The translations under genes were made by a program, and so were the position numbers. A model generated the notes under the pieces. The model did no database searches and was not told the DNA's origin. It was given only the letters and a program-made list of their open reading frames with translations. DNA of 64,000 bases from Symsagittifera roscoffensis (taxonomy: Eukaryota; Xenacoelomorpha; Acoela; Convolutidae), in contig NC_087063.1 of assembly GCF_963678635.1 (NCBI RefSeq), forward strand, positions 26,405,649 to 26,469,648. The letters run 5' to 3'. Shown here in pieces: positions 34,790-47,699 of the stretch (position 1 is its first letter; the number at the start of each line of letters is the position of its first letter).

Positions 34790-37530
34790 ATTTACAAGCG
34801 CTGACTTGAAAAAAATCAGGACCAGGATATTCATGTCCAGCTTAGCTGACAGTGGTGAAATGTAAACATGGTGCCGATAGCAATCCAAACATTTAAACAG
34901 CAAAAAACTGAATGTTCTTCAGAAAAAACTTGAATGTTCTAGAGAACACACTTGAGGAATTTGAAAAACAAAATGCCACAGAACAGCCAGTAAATTCCAA
35001 CTTCTGCCGACCAAACCCAAAAAAGAAACCCACAAACAAATGAAAAAGTAGCTCACATACCGAAAAAATGAATTTTTCTCGGGGAATTACATTTATTCAA
35101 GGTATTTAATTAAAATAAAACCAGATCATTTTATATTTTTTCATTGCTACTATTATCCTGTTAGAAAAACTATAAAATAAAATCGAGAGCAATTCGTCAC
35201 ACTATTTCTCACTTTTTTAAATAAATGTTTGGCATAGGAGAGCAAATTAGAATAAAAATCCGATGATGCATTTCCCAAACAAAAGCGCGCAAACTTTGAA
35301 AAGTAGCTCCAAAATTGGCAAAGAAAAAGCACAAAAACACCGAAATATGCATCATCAACCTCTAAACATACAAATCTTTGAGACTACGAGATTTGACCAG
35401 GTATCTCCCGGTTAACTTTCAGTTTTTTTTTAACCAGTTTGCATTGGAATCTCGATTTCCACTGCTTTCACGCATATTTTATTCCAATATATTAGGCAGA
35501 AAAAAAACCCTTTGATGAAAACATATATAGCAAGATCATGCTATATTAACGCATAAACTAAGCAAAAACATTGAACTAAAATGTGCGACTTCGGTAGAAA
35601 AATTTCCAGGTTCGCACTTGCAAGGAAAAAATAAAAGCAGAGCGACCTAACAAAGCTCCTTTGAAATGTTTAGAAAAATATAACGTTGTCGTAAATTACT
35701 ATCAAATAAAAGATTTGGAGGGTGGTGAAGATATATTTGGATCTATTCCCGATAGCGATAACTGCATGTCTAGCGCATTCAGAACAACTTTCTACCATCT
35801 ACTGGTGGCCCCAACGATAGCGTGATTAGCGTATTTGGTGTTCCGTTACTGTTCTACCCCAGTTCAGGAGTGGAAAAAATCTTTGGTATGGACGTGACCT
35901 TTTATATCCAACTTTAAGTTTCCAAAAAAAAAATCTGATGGCGTCGATAGTTACGTCAATTTTGAACCGTTTCAGCCGTGATTCCAATTATCTGGACAGG
36001 AGGAAAATTTTCTAAAATTTGCTATTGGCTACGTTATTTTTGCTCTCAACAATTTGATGGGTTCAATTAGATAATATTCTGAAGCTTTAGTTGACTAAAA
36101 CAAGGTAGAAAATGGATTAGATAGAAAATAGATAGAGACGCATCATTTGTCTCAATCATTACAAGATGCAATAAGTGGAAAATAGTCTGAACGATTCGAA
36201 TGCCACTTCGCTCACGGTTGGAGGGGTCCCAGAGTGGATGACATGGAAATGGATGACACCCCCTTCCCACGAATGGTCCTGCGTTAAGTAGGACCGGAGG
36301 TTTTAAAAAAACAATATATTCTGGCGCCGCAAGTTGCTCGGCCGAAAAAACGGATTTTGCAAAACAAAACCACAAGTCACAAAGGGGTTATTTAAGGTGC
36401 TGTAATGAACTAACAGTTAAAACCACTAATGACTATTCTGATTTGGGGAATCGGATTGTAATTGCAGTTTTGGGTTTCTCTAGAACTTCGTTTACGCACT
36501 TCAACGACCCTGAAGTATAGCATGATGTTGAGATGTACGTTTGTGTTCCTGAAACCGCTTTTCGAATATGACCTGAAGCCTATCATTTGTCCATCAACCT
36601 TGATATTTAATTTGAATTGATTCATTCTCACACCAAATCATCGTGAGTCTATTTGACCACGAACTACACTAATCCAGATATACCTTTGCGGCCACTATTT
36701 AAAGGCGTTTCGGTCACATGTTCTAATTCAAAAGAAACAAAGAAATACCTATCAAGGCTTCCAAATGAAATCGACTACTGAAAGCGGTCTAATTCACTTG
36801 ATTTACCAACAAACCCACTTCTCTGGAATGAGCAAAACTTCCAACCGAAAGCGCATGCAGTCGAAATACCAAAATATCGTCAGAAATATTTAAAACCTTA
36901 ACAACTTTACGCAGACTCGGCGCTAGTTTACAACTTAACTAACAGCTTTAATTTTTCAGAGCGCTTTTGTAATTAAAATGAAAAGTACAATTCTTAATTT
37001 AGCAGGAGACTATTTTTGAAGTATCAAAACTTTCTGATATCATTTTCGGTTCCTGTTACTTGCGCCAATTTCGGCTATCATATTCTGATTCTCCTGGTTC
37101 TTGATACAAGTACATGGTACTATAGTTTCACATGCCTCACAGCCTAATCAATCTGAAATTTGATTCCGTCTATAGAAGCAATCGACTCGCATTCACTTCC
37201 TTGAGAAAGTTGTTTATATTTACTCCCCTAGGATTGTATTTGTCTGAGGGAACGAGACAACCCTAAGATAAATCTCATTCAGTCCGCTCTATTTAATTTA
37301 GAACGTTAAAAGCTAAGCCCTTTACAGTACCGGTCGCATTCAAACAGCACGCAATAAATACACCGACTTCAAACCCCAAAACTTGAACTAAATCAAATTT
37401 TCCTCATTCACAGTTCATAGCCTAATTTTGACCCGAAGAAGAAGATAATTGATAAGATATTGAAGATACGAAAGAGCTGAAATTATCGTCCATAATCTAT
37501 TTCTTGAATAATTCATCTAGCAATACTTCA
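34790..37530. other. Gene-free stretch
   Basis: No gene, RNA or clear repeat is recognised in this 2.7 kb. The 102-codon minus-strand frame at 36067-36375 includes a G/C-rich patch near 36220-36300 but has no domain I can name. Confidence 0.35.
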
Positions 37531-37533
37531 TCT

Positions 37534-37970
37534 GGCCAAGTAGCACAGAAAGTTCCGACCACAAAAACGACCAAAAAAACGACAAAGAAACAGCTGATCA
37601 TTTTATGTAGACTTTTGTCGAGTTTTTATTCGTGGTATGATGAGAGGATATAAACGAAAGCCTGAACTTGGGCATAATCGATACTAATAGTAAGAGTGTG
37701 TATAACCGAAAACAGTTTTCCCCGAAAATTGAATAGATAAATGAAAAATTATTCCTGCAGAAAACTTTTTTTGAATTTTTCAGCGTTTTTCATCAAATAA
37801 TGCGCTTAAAGAAACTTCGAAAACTTTCGAAGAGACGAAAGGGCTTCTTATTTGTAAAACCTTATTTTACGTGGAAAACAACAACAACAAAAAGGAAAAA
37901 CATACTTAAACACACCGGAAGACAATTTTCGTCCCCGTTTTCAATGCTCGGAACAACAAGGCTTAAAATT
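37534..37970. mobile_element. MITE-A copy 4 (left end only)
   Basis: It starts GGCCAAGTAGCACAGAAAGT and TCCGACCAC, then matches copy 1 through 'gatgagaggatata', 'gggcataatcga' and 'cgttttcaatgctcggaac'. The outermost bases of the terminal repeat and the right end are missing. Confidence 0.75.
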
Positions 37971-38659
37971 TCCTAAATTACAATTTTTCAATAGAACATT
38001 TCATTTTTTTTCTCGAGGGTGTTAGGTTTAAAAGCCAGCCCCCCCTTCCCCCTCACTCCGCCCCTCTCAGCAGTTTGATTCCCTCTCAACATAAGTGCTC
38101 CCTTCAGTACAATTTAATGACATCAATTTCTAGCCAATTGAAGCGGGCAAAAAACGCAAAAATGGTCAAACTGCGACCTTCATAAAAACTCAACCTACAA
38201 CTACAAACTTCCATAAAAAATCAATCCAATACAGGTCTAAACTGGAATTCTGGAGGTGATAACTTGCTTGTCTAATCAGCCTTCTCAATTCTTATCATTC
38301 AAAAACGTTCCATTTATGGCAGTTAAATTAGCTCATGAACCAATAAGGCTCTGAGGGTCGAGTTCCTCTCGCCTTTCAAAATGTTAAGCCTACTGCTTAG
38401 AAAAGTGCAATTCTAAATATATATCCAAAATGGAGTGGTCTTTATAAAGGGGAATAAAATAAGGACGTCATTGTAATGCAATGCGGCGGTCGACTGGTGG
38501 CCTTATTTGAAGCAGTCCAATTCCATACGTAGGTTGTTGCCTCCGTTCGCTTTCCTTCAGCTTTCACTCAGAGTCATTTTAATTGGTTGGGTGAAGCTTG
38601 TTCTATTCGCTTACGTCACCAAGTCAAGGAAATAAGTCAATCGGGTGGAAGAAGATCGA

Positions 38660-39530
38660 GCAGTCGAATTGCAAACAGCCCAAAAATGGAAATAACCTTG
38701 AGAAATGAGTTTAACGCTGAAGAGATATGAAATAAGAGCTCGTTTTTTGAGTCTAATTAACGTTTTCGCTTGTCTTCTTACATTTTTGTTGAATTCAAGA
38801 TACCCAAACTTCTAGTAGCTACAGTCAACTCATCCTTAGAGCAATTTTTTTGACCATTTCCATCTCATAAAATGAAATACTCAAACGAGTACAAAAACCA
38901 GAACGATAAATTCTACAGATGATTCCAATTGAATAATGTGGTGCTTGCTGAAAAAAAAATTCAGTAGCGAACGAAAATGCAAAAATTAAAAGCTGAAAAC
39001 TATCAGGTTAACTCAATTCGCATTGAATAATTTTAGACACTTATCGAGCTCACTGGGACATACTTTTTCAACACAGGTGACTCTGAGGTTCGAGACACTT
39101 GCTTTACAAATTGAGGTTAAAAAATTAAACTGATAAATAAGTTCCATGGCCAAAAACCTACAATTAAAATCATAATTTTCGACAAAAAAAAATCTAAGGC
39201 AATTATTCTAAACAGCGAATTTACAGGAGCTAACTCCGTAATGTAGCCAGCCAAAAAAACTAACAGACAACTGGTTTTCAAAAAATATTAGCAAAGGAAT
39301 GACACCAAATCCAGTAAATAGTTCAATCGGATGGGCAAAATGTGAGTTACAAAAAGCACAGAACCAGAAATACAGCCTTGATAAATCAGTTTAATGGTGA
39401 ATAGATTAGGAAAAGGAGCTGTTTTGAAGCTTATCAAGATTTTGGCTTCTCATTATGCACTTTTAATAAATTCAAGATGCTCGAACTTCGAATAACTACA
39501 GTCAAGTCAACCCTCAAGATTTAGAAAATC
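38660..39530. repeat. Dispersed repeat family R3, two copies
   Basis: The stretches at about 38660-38900 and 39350-39530 share 'aacagcccaaaaatgga', 'ttcaagata-c-aaacttc-agtaactacagtcaa' and related phrases. A third copy lies at 41510-41690. Confidence 0.55.
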
Positions 39531-39539
39531 AACACAGAG

Positions 39540-40910
39540 GCGAAGAGCTGAAAAAAAACTAGGTGAACCAAAATTTTTGTTTGTCGATCGATGAAGGACA
39601 CCTAGAACCCAGCTTTTTTTGAGAAATTTGTCCTTTTCAAGATTTTGGAATTTACTCAAGGACAACATTTCTCTTACAAAAAATTATGGAGTAGCCACTT
39701 CCGCAGGGAAAATTTGTGCAACCGCTTTTTTTCTATTGTACTTTCATCTTAGATTTGATGTGGTGCTTTTAGGAAAATTCAAAAAATTTCTGCAAAACGG
39801 TCAAAATTCAATAACTTGACTTTTTGAAATCTGTATTTCATTCTGCTGAAAGCAGGTGGTGGCCAGAAAAGTAGAAAATATTCCTAAAATCGCGTTTGTC
39901 GATCGAACACTTCACCTGAGATTTGGCACAGTAATTTTCGAGTAAGGTCAAAAAAACTTCCAAAAAACGGTCAATTTTAAAACTTTCACTTGTTTGAAGG
40001 ATATAATTTTTTTTGCAACACAAAACTGGACAATGCAGATTATAAAAGTAAGCTTCCAACAACCCGTTGTGTCGATTCAACCTATGATATCAGATTTGGC
40101 AGGATAGTTATCAAGAAATGTCCAAAAAACCGGTCAACAAATCAGAAAATTGAAATTTTCGAGAACGATAACTTTTTTAAATACTGGTCGTAGCTACTTA
40201 TGCAAAAATTCGCCCAATCTGTTGTTTCGATTGAACTTAAAAGCCTAGGATTGGCAAAATAGTTCTCGAAAATATAAAAAATTTTCAAAAAACGGTCAAA
40301 TAAATTTTGACTTTTCCGAGGGGCATAACTTTTTGTGCCGACAAAATTTGGGCGTAGTCAAGAAATCAAAGTAGCCTCAACGACCTGTTCTTTGGATTGA
40401 ACCCAAAATCTGACATATGGGAGGGTATTGTTCGGTTTAATGCATATATTTGAAAACGCTCAAAAATATTTTAGAAAAGACTCTTCCAGGACGATAACTT
40501 AAAACTCGTCGTAACTTAACAAGGTTAGTTTATGAAAAAAAGCCAAAAAAGATGCAAAAAACAGGATACAAAAATCAAAAATTTCACTATTCCGAGAGCG
40601 ATATTTTATATGAAAAAAGTTGAGGAGTAGCCGCTTTTTTTGGTGTAGGGGGAGCGTTTCAATTTGTTTCTATTCATTGAAACCTAAATCTCAGATTTGG
40701 TAGGTTAGTTTTGGAAAAAACGAAAAAAAAATCAAAAATATCACTCAAATATTCCCCACAGACTTTTTCGAAGGCTGTAGACAAAATGGTAAAGCAAAAA
40801 AGACCAAAGACTCTGCAAGCACTCAAAGGTGTAGTCAGTCTTTCTTTATATACCCTTTTTTTGAAAATCGGTAGAAGGGTTTTTGAGAAGTAGTACCCAC
40901 CCAGTAGTTA
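39540..40910. repeat. Degenerate tandem array T2, block 1, about 160-bp unit
   Basis: Each unit contains 'gttgtttcgattgaac', 'tcagatttggcaggatagtt', 'aaaaacggtcaaaa' and 'ttttccgagggcgataactttt'. The first phrase falls near 39891, 40065, 40221 and 40385. The unit length is not a multiple of three and frames are not kept. Confidence 0.8.
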
Positions 40911-40919
40911 AATTTGAAT

Positions 40920-42520
40920 TTTTTAAAAAATGAGCATTTTAGCATCATAACTGATTCGACTGATTTTGTTAAATTAGTTAACCCGAAAAAGTCTACATTC
41001 CGATTTGATAACGCTTGCTAATCGAAAGCGTAATAAATTGTGCGAACCTTGACATCTCACAAAATCGCAGAAAGAAACGTTAAACCCACATATGTTCTAG
41101 ACGAATAAACTTTGAGAAGTATCTAATTTAGCACTTGCTTTTTCAGCCAGCGTGAAGTCCAATTTTGTGAATAAAATCAGAAAAAACTTTAAAAAAATTA
41201 AATTAGCAGAAATCTAATTTAATGACTCAATCTGCGTGACTTAATCACGTTTTGAAAAAAAACATGTCTGGAAAAAAGATAGATGACAGAAAGTCAACAA
41301 TCTGGCTGGGACAAATTTATTCAACCAGCGGCGAAGAAGCGGATGTTCAAATCAATTGCTTAAAAAAGGGAAAAAAACTTAGAGCTGTAAAGTTCATGTT
41401 GTAGAATGGGTCTTGGAACATGTAAAGCCTATCCAAAAACGTCAGATTAAAAAATGACACCCGTTTTTGACAATAGGTCATTTGGCTAGGGAATTACAGA
41501 AAAACCGAGTTGCAGACTGCTCAAAAATGGAACAAATGAACAATGGACTGAATGCAGAACAGAATAATGATAAGAGCTCATGTTTTGAAGCATAAAAGTT
41601 TGGCATGTCTTTAACTACTTTGATGAATTTAAGATACTCTAAGGTCAAATAACCTTAAAGCCATTTGTGTGACCATCTCAAAAAATGAAGAAAAAATCAA
41701 ACACTATCTCGCGCAGCTACACTTTGCGTCATTTTTTTTCAGGAAACCATCGACGTCAGCAATTAAATTCGGCAATTAAAGTCTGCCCTACGGAAATAAT
41801 TTGGATAAATGCAACTTTTGCAACTGTAAATTATGTCTCGCATTGTTTTTTCACAAATTTGGAAACTTAATCACAGAAACAAAAAGAAACTGTCTCTTCC
41901 TGAAAAATAATTGCGCTCCTATTGAAACTTTATTAAGATTTTAGACAAAATGACCCGATTCCTAATGAAGGATATCAAACATCCATCCAAACAGTCAATC
42001 CAGCAAACTCCACTTGCATTGCAAAACAAAACAAGAAAGCCGATCAGTTGGAAAAACAACTAAATTGTCGAAGAAAAACTAGATCTATGAAAATGAATTA
42101 AGCTGGGTTTGAAAAGAAAGCCAATCGGTAACAAAGCCGAACACACCTCAGCAGAAACACTTTCAGTCGAAAAAAAATCAAAAATACTAACTAATCAAAA
42201 GTAAATAAGTTGTCCAGCTCAAACTCAAAACATATGCACATACAGACACACTAAAACTTTTTCGCTCATCGAAAGATGCATCTAAGAGGCCGCTAGCCGA
42301 AATAGTATAAGCCGAAACCTATTAAGCTGTATGAAAAGAAAGAGAAACACAAAAATAAATCTGAAATTTCAACAAATCGAGTTGGTAAAATTAACACAGA
42401 AGCGAAATTAACACCACTTACGATAGAACACAAACATAGTATGTCTCGACAAAATACAACTAGGGGTCCAGCTGAAGTTGCCGATACGTGTTTGATACTA
42501 AATGAAAGTGCTATACTGAT
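40920..42520. other. Gene-free spacer between the two T2 blocks
   Basis: It holds an R3 copy (41510-41690) and R2-like phrases ('ggccgctagccgaaatagtataagccgaaacc' region, 42290-42330). No gene is recognised. Confidence 0.45.
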
Positions 42521-42529
42521 GCGGCAGCA

Positions 42530-43700
42530 AAAAATTTGATTTAAAAAGTTGAACTTTGACCAAAACCTTAGTTGTTTCTCTACTTAAATAAGTAGGAAGA
42601 GAAAAAAATTCTGAGATAATCAACTTTCCCAAGGAGATAACATTTCTCTTAAAAATAAGGAGTCGCCACTTCTGCAGGAACAACTATCGCAAACGGTTCT
42701 TTCAATTGAACTTTTCATCTCAGATTTGATTGCATAAATTTGGAGAAAACTCGAAAAATTTGTACAAAGCGGTCAAAAGTTCTAAAAACATTCAGAAGAC
42801 TTTCCAAAATCCACAACGTTTTTCTGCCAAAAGCAGGTTATGACCGCTTAAGGAGAGCAGATTCCGAAAGCCGGGTTTTTCGATTGAACAACCTGAGAAT
42901 TGGCCCGATAGTTTTCGCCTAAAGTCAATAAGTTTCCAAAAACTGTCAATGTTTACAAACTTCGACTTGTTTGAAAGTCTTAACTTTTTTCCTCAAAGAA
43001 ACAGGGCATAGTCAGTTATAAAAGTAGGCTATCCAGAACCTGTTGTTTCGATTAAACCTATGATATCAGATTTGGCAGGATAGTTAGCGAGAAAAGTCCG
43101 AAAAACGGTCAAAAAATTGACATTTCCGAGAATCATAGCTTATGCAGAAGGGATTACTCTGCCTGTAATTTCGATTGAACGCAAAATCGGAGATTTGCGA
43201 GGGTAGTTTTCGAGAAAAAAACAAACTTTAGAAAAAAACGGTCACACAATCAAATTTCTTCTCATAGGGCCAAAACTTTGGGAGTCAAAAAAATTTGGGC
43301 GTAGTCGCATAAGCAAATGAGCTTCCCACAACCCGTTCCGAAAATTGAATTCAAAATCTCAGATATGGCAGGGTAGTTTCCTAGATTCACCAAAAATTTT
43401 TCAAAAAAAACGATCAAAAAAATCAAAAATTTGATTTTCAGAGGGCGATAATTTCTTGTGTAAAACTTTTTGTTAACGTGCTCTAATGCAGAGAAGCTCC
43501 CAGCTACCCGTTATCTCATTGAACCCACAATATCAGATTTGAGAGGTTAATTCAAGAGAAAAGCCGAAAATTTCAAAAAAAAAACGGTCAAAAAAAATTG
43601 ACTATTCCGAGGGTCATAATTTTGTGTAAAAAAATGGGTGGGTGTAGCCACACTTGCAGGTTCTATTCATTGAAACCAAAAACTCATAATTGAGAAGGGT
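42530..43700. repeat. Degenerate tandem array T2, block 2
   Basis: It has the same unit as 39.5-40.9 kb. Clear examples of 'gttgtttcgatt-aacc', 'ggcagg-tagtt' and 'aacggtcaaaa' lie near 43045, 43100 and 43240. A few units are as similar between blocks as within one, which suggests a single array split by insertion. Confidence 0.78.
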
Positions 43701-43719
43701 TGTTTGATCCAGTCAACAT

Positions 43720-44165
43720 TTTCAATATAAACCATTTCAATTAAATAATAAGCTGGTTCAACTAATGAGACTCAGAGAGAATAGACAACGGGACCATCTG
43801 GTCCTCAGTCCACCCTGGTTGAATTAATGGAACTTTAAAATAATAATAAATCCCTTTTTAATTTGAAATTCAATTCTCAATTGAAGATTTTTGTATATTG
43901 TCGAAAAGGATCGTTTAACAACAGACAATTATATGATCAACTTGAGCAAATTTTTGCTATTAAGGAACATGTAGTTAAAGAATTACAAAAACGAAGAAAA
44001 AATCATTCAATTATCTCAAACGGAGAAAAAATGACATCAGCCAAGAAACTATTGTAGCAAAAATAAACGCAGAGGCGAAGCTTCGCTTTGCAAACACTAG
44101 CGACAGCAAAAAAGCAGCTCTATAAAGTACAATAAAAAAGTAGAAAAAAGCTTCGAATTAGCAAA
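43720..44165. other. Gene-free stretch
   Basis: A 64-codon lysine-rich frame at 43863-44057 starts at TTG and has no recognised feature. A 'gcagaggcgaagcttcgctttgc' palindrome of the R2 type follows at about 44070. Confidence 0.35.
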
Positions 44166-44171
44166 AAATCG

Positions 44172-44246
44172 GATCTATCTGAGATTCAAACCTGCGACCT
44201 AGAGATTAGGACCCTCACACCTTAACCACTCAGTCACGGCAGCTTA
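44172..44246 (-). mobile_element. tRNA-derived SINE-like segment S2
   Basis: The minus strand has the A box TGACTGAGTGGTTAAGG, an anticodon-like arm GAGG-GTCCTAA-TCTC with CCT in the anticodon position, and the B box GGTTTGAATCT. The acceptor stem does not pair and no terminator run follows at once, so it reads as a tRNA-derived retroposon head. Confidence 0.55.
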
Positions 44247-44249
44247 ATA

Positions 44250-46500
44250 GTTTGCAACCAAACACTAGTCACAAATGAAGCAGAGAACAGATGCTATGCA
44301 ATTTCCAATGCTACAGTGAAGCTTCCAAATAGTAGAACCTTTTTAATGAACACTTTTATTTGCGAGTTAGGTTAGAAAAACAGAATGTTCGTAATAATAC
44401 ACTACGCTGATGCTAGTGTAACGACTAGTAAAAGATCTCAACTTTCCCGTGAACAGTCTCTTAAAATCATAGTAAATGAATCAACAAGCTTTGTGGCTAA
44501 TCACAAATAATAGACGGCATTTAATCATAACTTGATATTTCATATCTAGGGATAGTTATCAAATCGGAACACAGCTTTTTTAACATGGTCAGATTGAGAA
44601 AGAGATATATGAATTCTAAATTTTTCTCAGTTATTTGAAGATCATGAAAAATCGTAAAATTGCACAGTTCGAAAATCAAAAAAAAATCCGAGCTTCATTA
44701 TTTGAGCCTAGAAACCTCAAACATAAATGAGAACCAGTTAACAATCAAACAGATAAGTTGGACAAGATGAACAGGAAGAAAGGAAACATTATTACAGAAC
44801 GCATTGATTTACCTCACCAGTGCCAGGTATAAAAAAGTTCTTCATCTTGTAAACAAATTCATATTTTTTTTCAAGATATCCAAATTATCCCGAAACGAAT
44901 TTTAGGCACTTAATTTATTTTGAAGCTTGAACCCGCATTTTTTAAACAGCCGGTCTTTCTTCTATTTTTCTTCAAAATGGAGGTCTCTGCATGTCTTTTT
45001 TCAGGTCTTTTTTCTTAGGTCTTTCTTCAAAATTGAGAATTATACCACGCAATTTTGACTTTCTGGCTTTGCATTCAAAATACTTTAAGGAAAAGATCAA
45101 ACAAGAGAAATTGCATCAAAAGAAATCATGAATACCAGACAAATTGCAGGGCAAAACAGTATCTTTTTTTCCTGACTTGAGGCTCCCGAAAAGAGGCTCT
45201 TGTAGCCTAATGGCGTCCTCTCAATCAAAGTATTTGTGAACGATTATATTGAAAAACTCTGACATCGCAAGCTTAATCGGAAAACTTATCAAGCATATAT
45301 ATGGACACAAATCAAAATCCACCACCTAAGACAGAGACATAAAAATCGACCATTCAAAATTTACAAATTATCTATTGAAAGTTTAGTAAAATTTTCGAAC
45401 ATAGTGTACAAACATAACCGATAGACAGCTAGAAAAGCGTCAATGAACTCAAGGTGGCCGAAAAAAAATGATTACTTTTTTTCGAAACAAAAAAATAACT
45501 TTCGAGTTTCAAAGAAAAAAATGTATCGCATGTAAGCTCTTTAAATTTTAATGATTGTCAATTTTTTGATGAAATTGATCCAATCTGAAAACTGAACTAT
45601 TCGGCACTTTTTCTATTCCGATTGGAATTCTGAAAAATTAAATCCATTTTTGAAACTAGAAGTCATTCAGAAAAAAGCATTTATAATTCATAAAACTCAA
45701 TCTGAGATAAATTGGCCATGAAAAATGATATAGCAGGCATTTTAAGTTTATCAATGCATCGTAATTCTTTTGATGGATTTTGTTAATTATCCCCCCACCC
45801 CCTATGGTACCAAAGTTATCTGCTTCACGGATAGTTAAGATAAAAAAAACTTCAATATCCAAAGCAAATAATTTCTCAAAAAATATCCTCGGTAAAACAT
45901 GATTTTTCTCTTACTGTGTTGAACCTATCCTGAATATAAGTGGGTGCACTTTTGGCTTTCAAACTAAATCACAAGTGACGACAGTTTCTCTTAAACATTC
46001 CTATGTTGAAGATGACGATCGTGTCTTTATTATTTTACGCAATAGCACCGCGCACTGCAAGCAACTCATTACCTCTCATTAATTAGCGCATCCCTCCCTC
46101 TGTGATTACGCGCAAACTCCTTCTATGATGACGTTCGATACTATAAACATGTCATAAAATTTGCCTAGCTTCAAACAATCTAAAAGATCAAAGAGGCGTT
46201 GCTTTACTTTCGTCACAGCCACGTGCGCAATCGATTAACAGCTAGCGGTTGTGACATTTACCTGCTGAAAGAGATATAACTTTTGAAAAGATAAAAAGCG
46301 AAAATGAAATCCTTGCGGAATTGTAGGCTGAGTTGCACCATATAGTTCCAGCCTACGCTCGAGCTTGCGGATAAAAACCAGTCATAGTTCATCACACCCT
46401 TTCGTCATCATCTACTTGTAATGCTATTACATAAGACGCAGATATTGGTATATAAATGCTCTCTAAATTCTCTTACTAAAATGGTAGTCACAACTCTCAT
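44250..46500. other. Gene-free stretch with an R1 copy
   Basis: An R1 copy lies at about 45400-45680 ('accgatagacagctagaaaag', 'gtaagctctttaaatttt'). No gene is recognised elsewhere. Confidence 0.45.
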
Positions 46501-46529
46501 TCTTTCATTTCTTCCCACGCATACTGCTT

Positions 46530-46679
46530 ATGGATCACTTCAATCCGTCATTGGACATTGAGACACATACTGTTGCAATGCAAAGCAGCCACGTAAACTT
46601 GCAAGATGCGTTGGTGTGTATCGACGAATGGTATGTAGATGAAGTACTACTTCGTGATCGCTCAATCGGCCACATTTAA
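46530..46679 (+). CDS. Small open frame of unknown meaning (49 residues)
   Basis: An ATG-to-TAA frame with an acidic, non-repetitive composition (MDHFNPSLDIETHTV...) stands out from the low-complexity frames around it. One minus-strand frame is also open over the same stretch, so the coding strand is unclear. No domain, signal peptide or neighbour supports it. Confidence 0.15.
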   Translation: MDHFNPSLDIETHTVAMQSSHVNLQDALVCIDEWYVDEVLLRDRSIGHI

Positions 46680-46964
46680 ACTACACTACATCTAGTATCC
46701 CTTAGTTTGTACAACACAGAACAATAGAAAAAAAAATAATTACATCATGCAAAAACACTACAATTATGCATTACAAAAAAAACGAAGCGAAAAACAAAAT
46801 TTCTTTTGTCTTTACAATATAAATCACCAAAAAAAAAATGAAAAACACGGTCGGTCGTGTACCTACAGCTATTAGTGGTGTGTTGGTAATGCTTCTATTT
46901 TGAGTGATGACGAAACTGCTTCGAGCGATATCATCATTTGTTAAACCTGCATATGAAAAAGATC

Positions 46965-47255
46965 TCAAATCCGATTGGCTAACGAGCCTTTCAACAACGC
47001 CTCGCATATCAAATACGACAACGAGTCAAAGGTGGTTATGACAACATATGGAGGATTGAAAAAGAACAAAGTATAAATATCTGGACGCGCAAAGTCCAAA
47101 AAAGTCACAAAAAATACCATCACTAAAAAATTGAAGATCATAGCTTTTGTTTTTAATCCAGCACCTGGTTTAAATTCACTTCTATTATTCATTTGGTATC
47201 TGGCAATAGCAATCCGGTACTGATTGACCTCGTTTAGGGCGGTTACTACAAAGAC
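46965..47255 (-). CDS. Candidate exon of a membrane protein
   Basis: A 96-codon open stretch follows an AAACGCAG acceptor-like site at 47256. The predicted peptide has a hydrophobic start ending in NQYRIAIARY, a basic loop, and a strongly hydrophobic helix (AMIFNFLVMVFFVTFLDFA). That order recalls the end of helix 3, the intracellular loop and helix 4 of rhodopsin-like receptors, but the similarity is impressionistic. A second frame after an acceptor-like TTTTTCATATGCAG (about 46950) could be the next exon. No clear donor is visible, so gene structure and function are unknown. Confidence 0.25.
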   Translation of the reverse strand, partial: VFVVTALNEVNQYRIAIARYQMNNRSEFKPGAGLKTKAMIFNFLVMVFFVTFLDFARPDIYTLFFFNPPYVVITTFDSLSYLICEALLKGSLANRI

Positions 47256-47699
47256 CTGCGTTTATTGGTTCAACGATTATTGGATGACGACAAACCAAGC
47301 AGCAAATATAGCCGACCGAATAACGTGGCATGACTTTCTGTTCTAAATTGGGAATTGCAGTTCTACCGTGAAAATAGAAACGTCATAAGTCATAAATAGT
47401 CTCTAACAAGATCTGAGATCTATTGAACTTTACTATCATACCACAATAAAGTTTGACCAAAGAAGTCGTAAAATCAGATCCGCAATTTCGGGATATAGCA
47501 AAATATCACCGAATACTTCTGCTCGAAAACTTGCCTAATTAAAACACTACAAGGTTATTTTTGCATCATACACCTTTGCTCAAATCAATTTGTCTGTTTT
47601 TAAATTCAACTTCAGAATCAAAAGGTTTGAGTCAGAAATTTTTCCTAGCAGGAACGGAAAGTGCAAACCATATTGGACTTTTTTTTACAAATTGATCTG

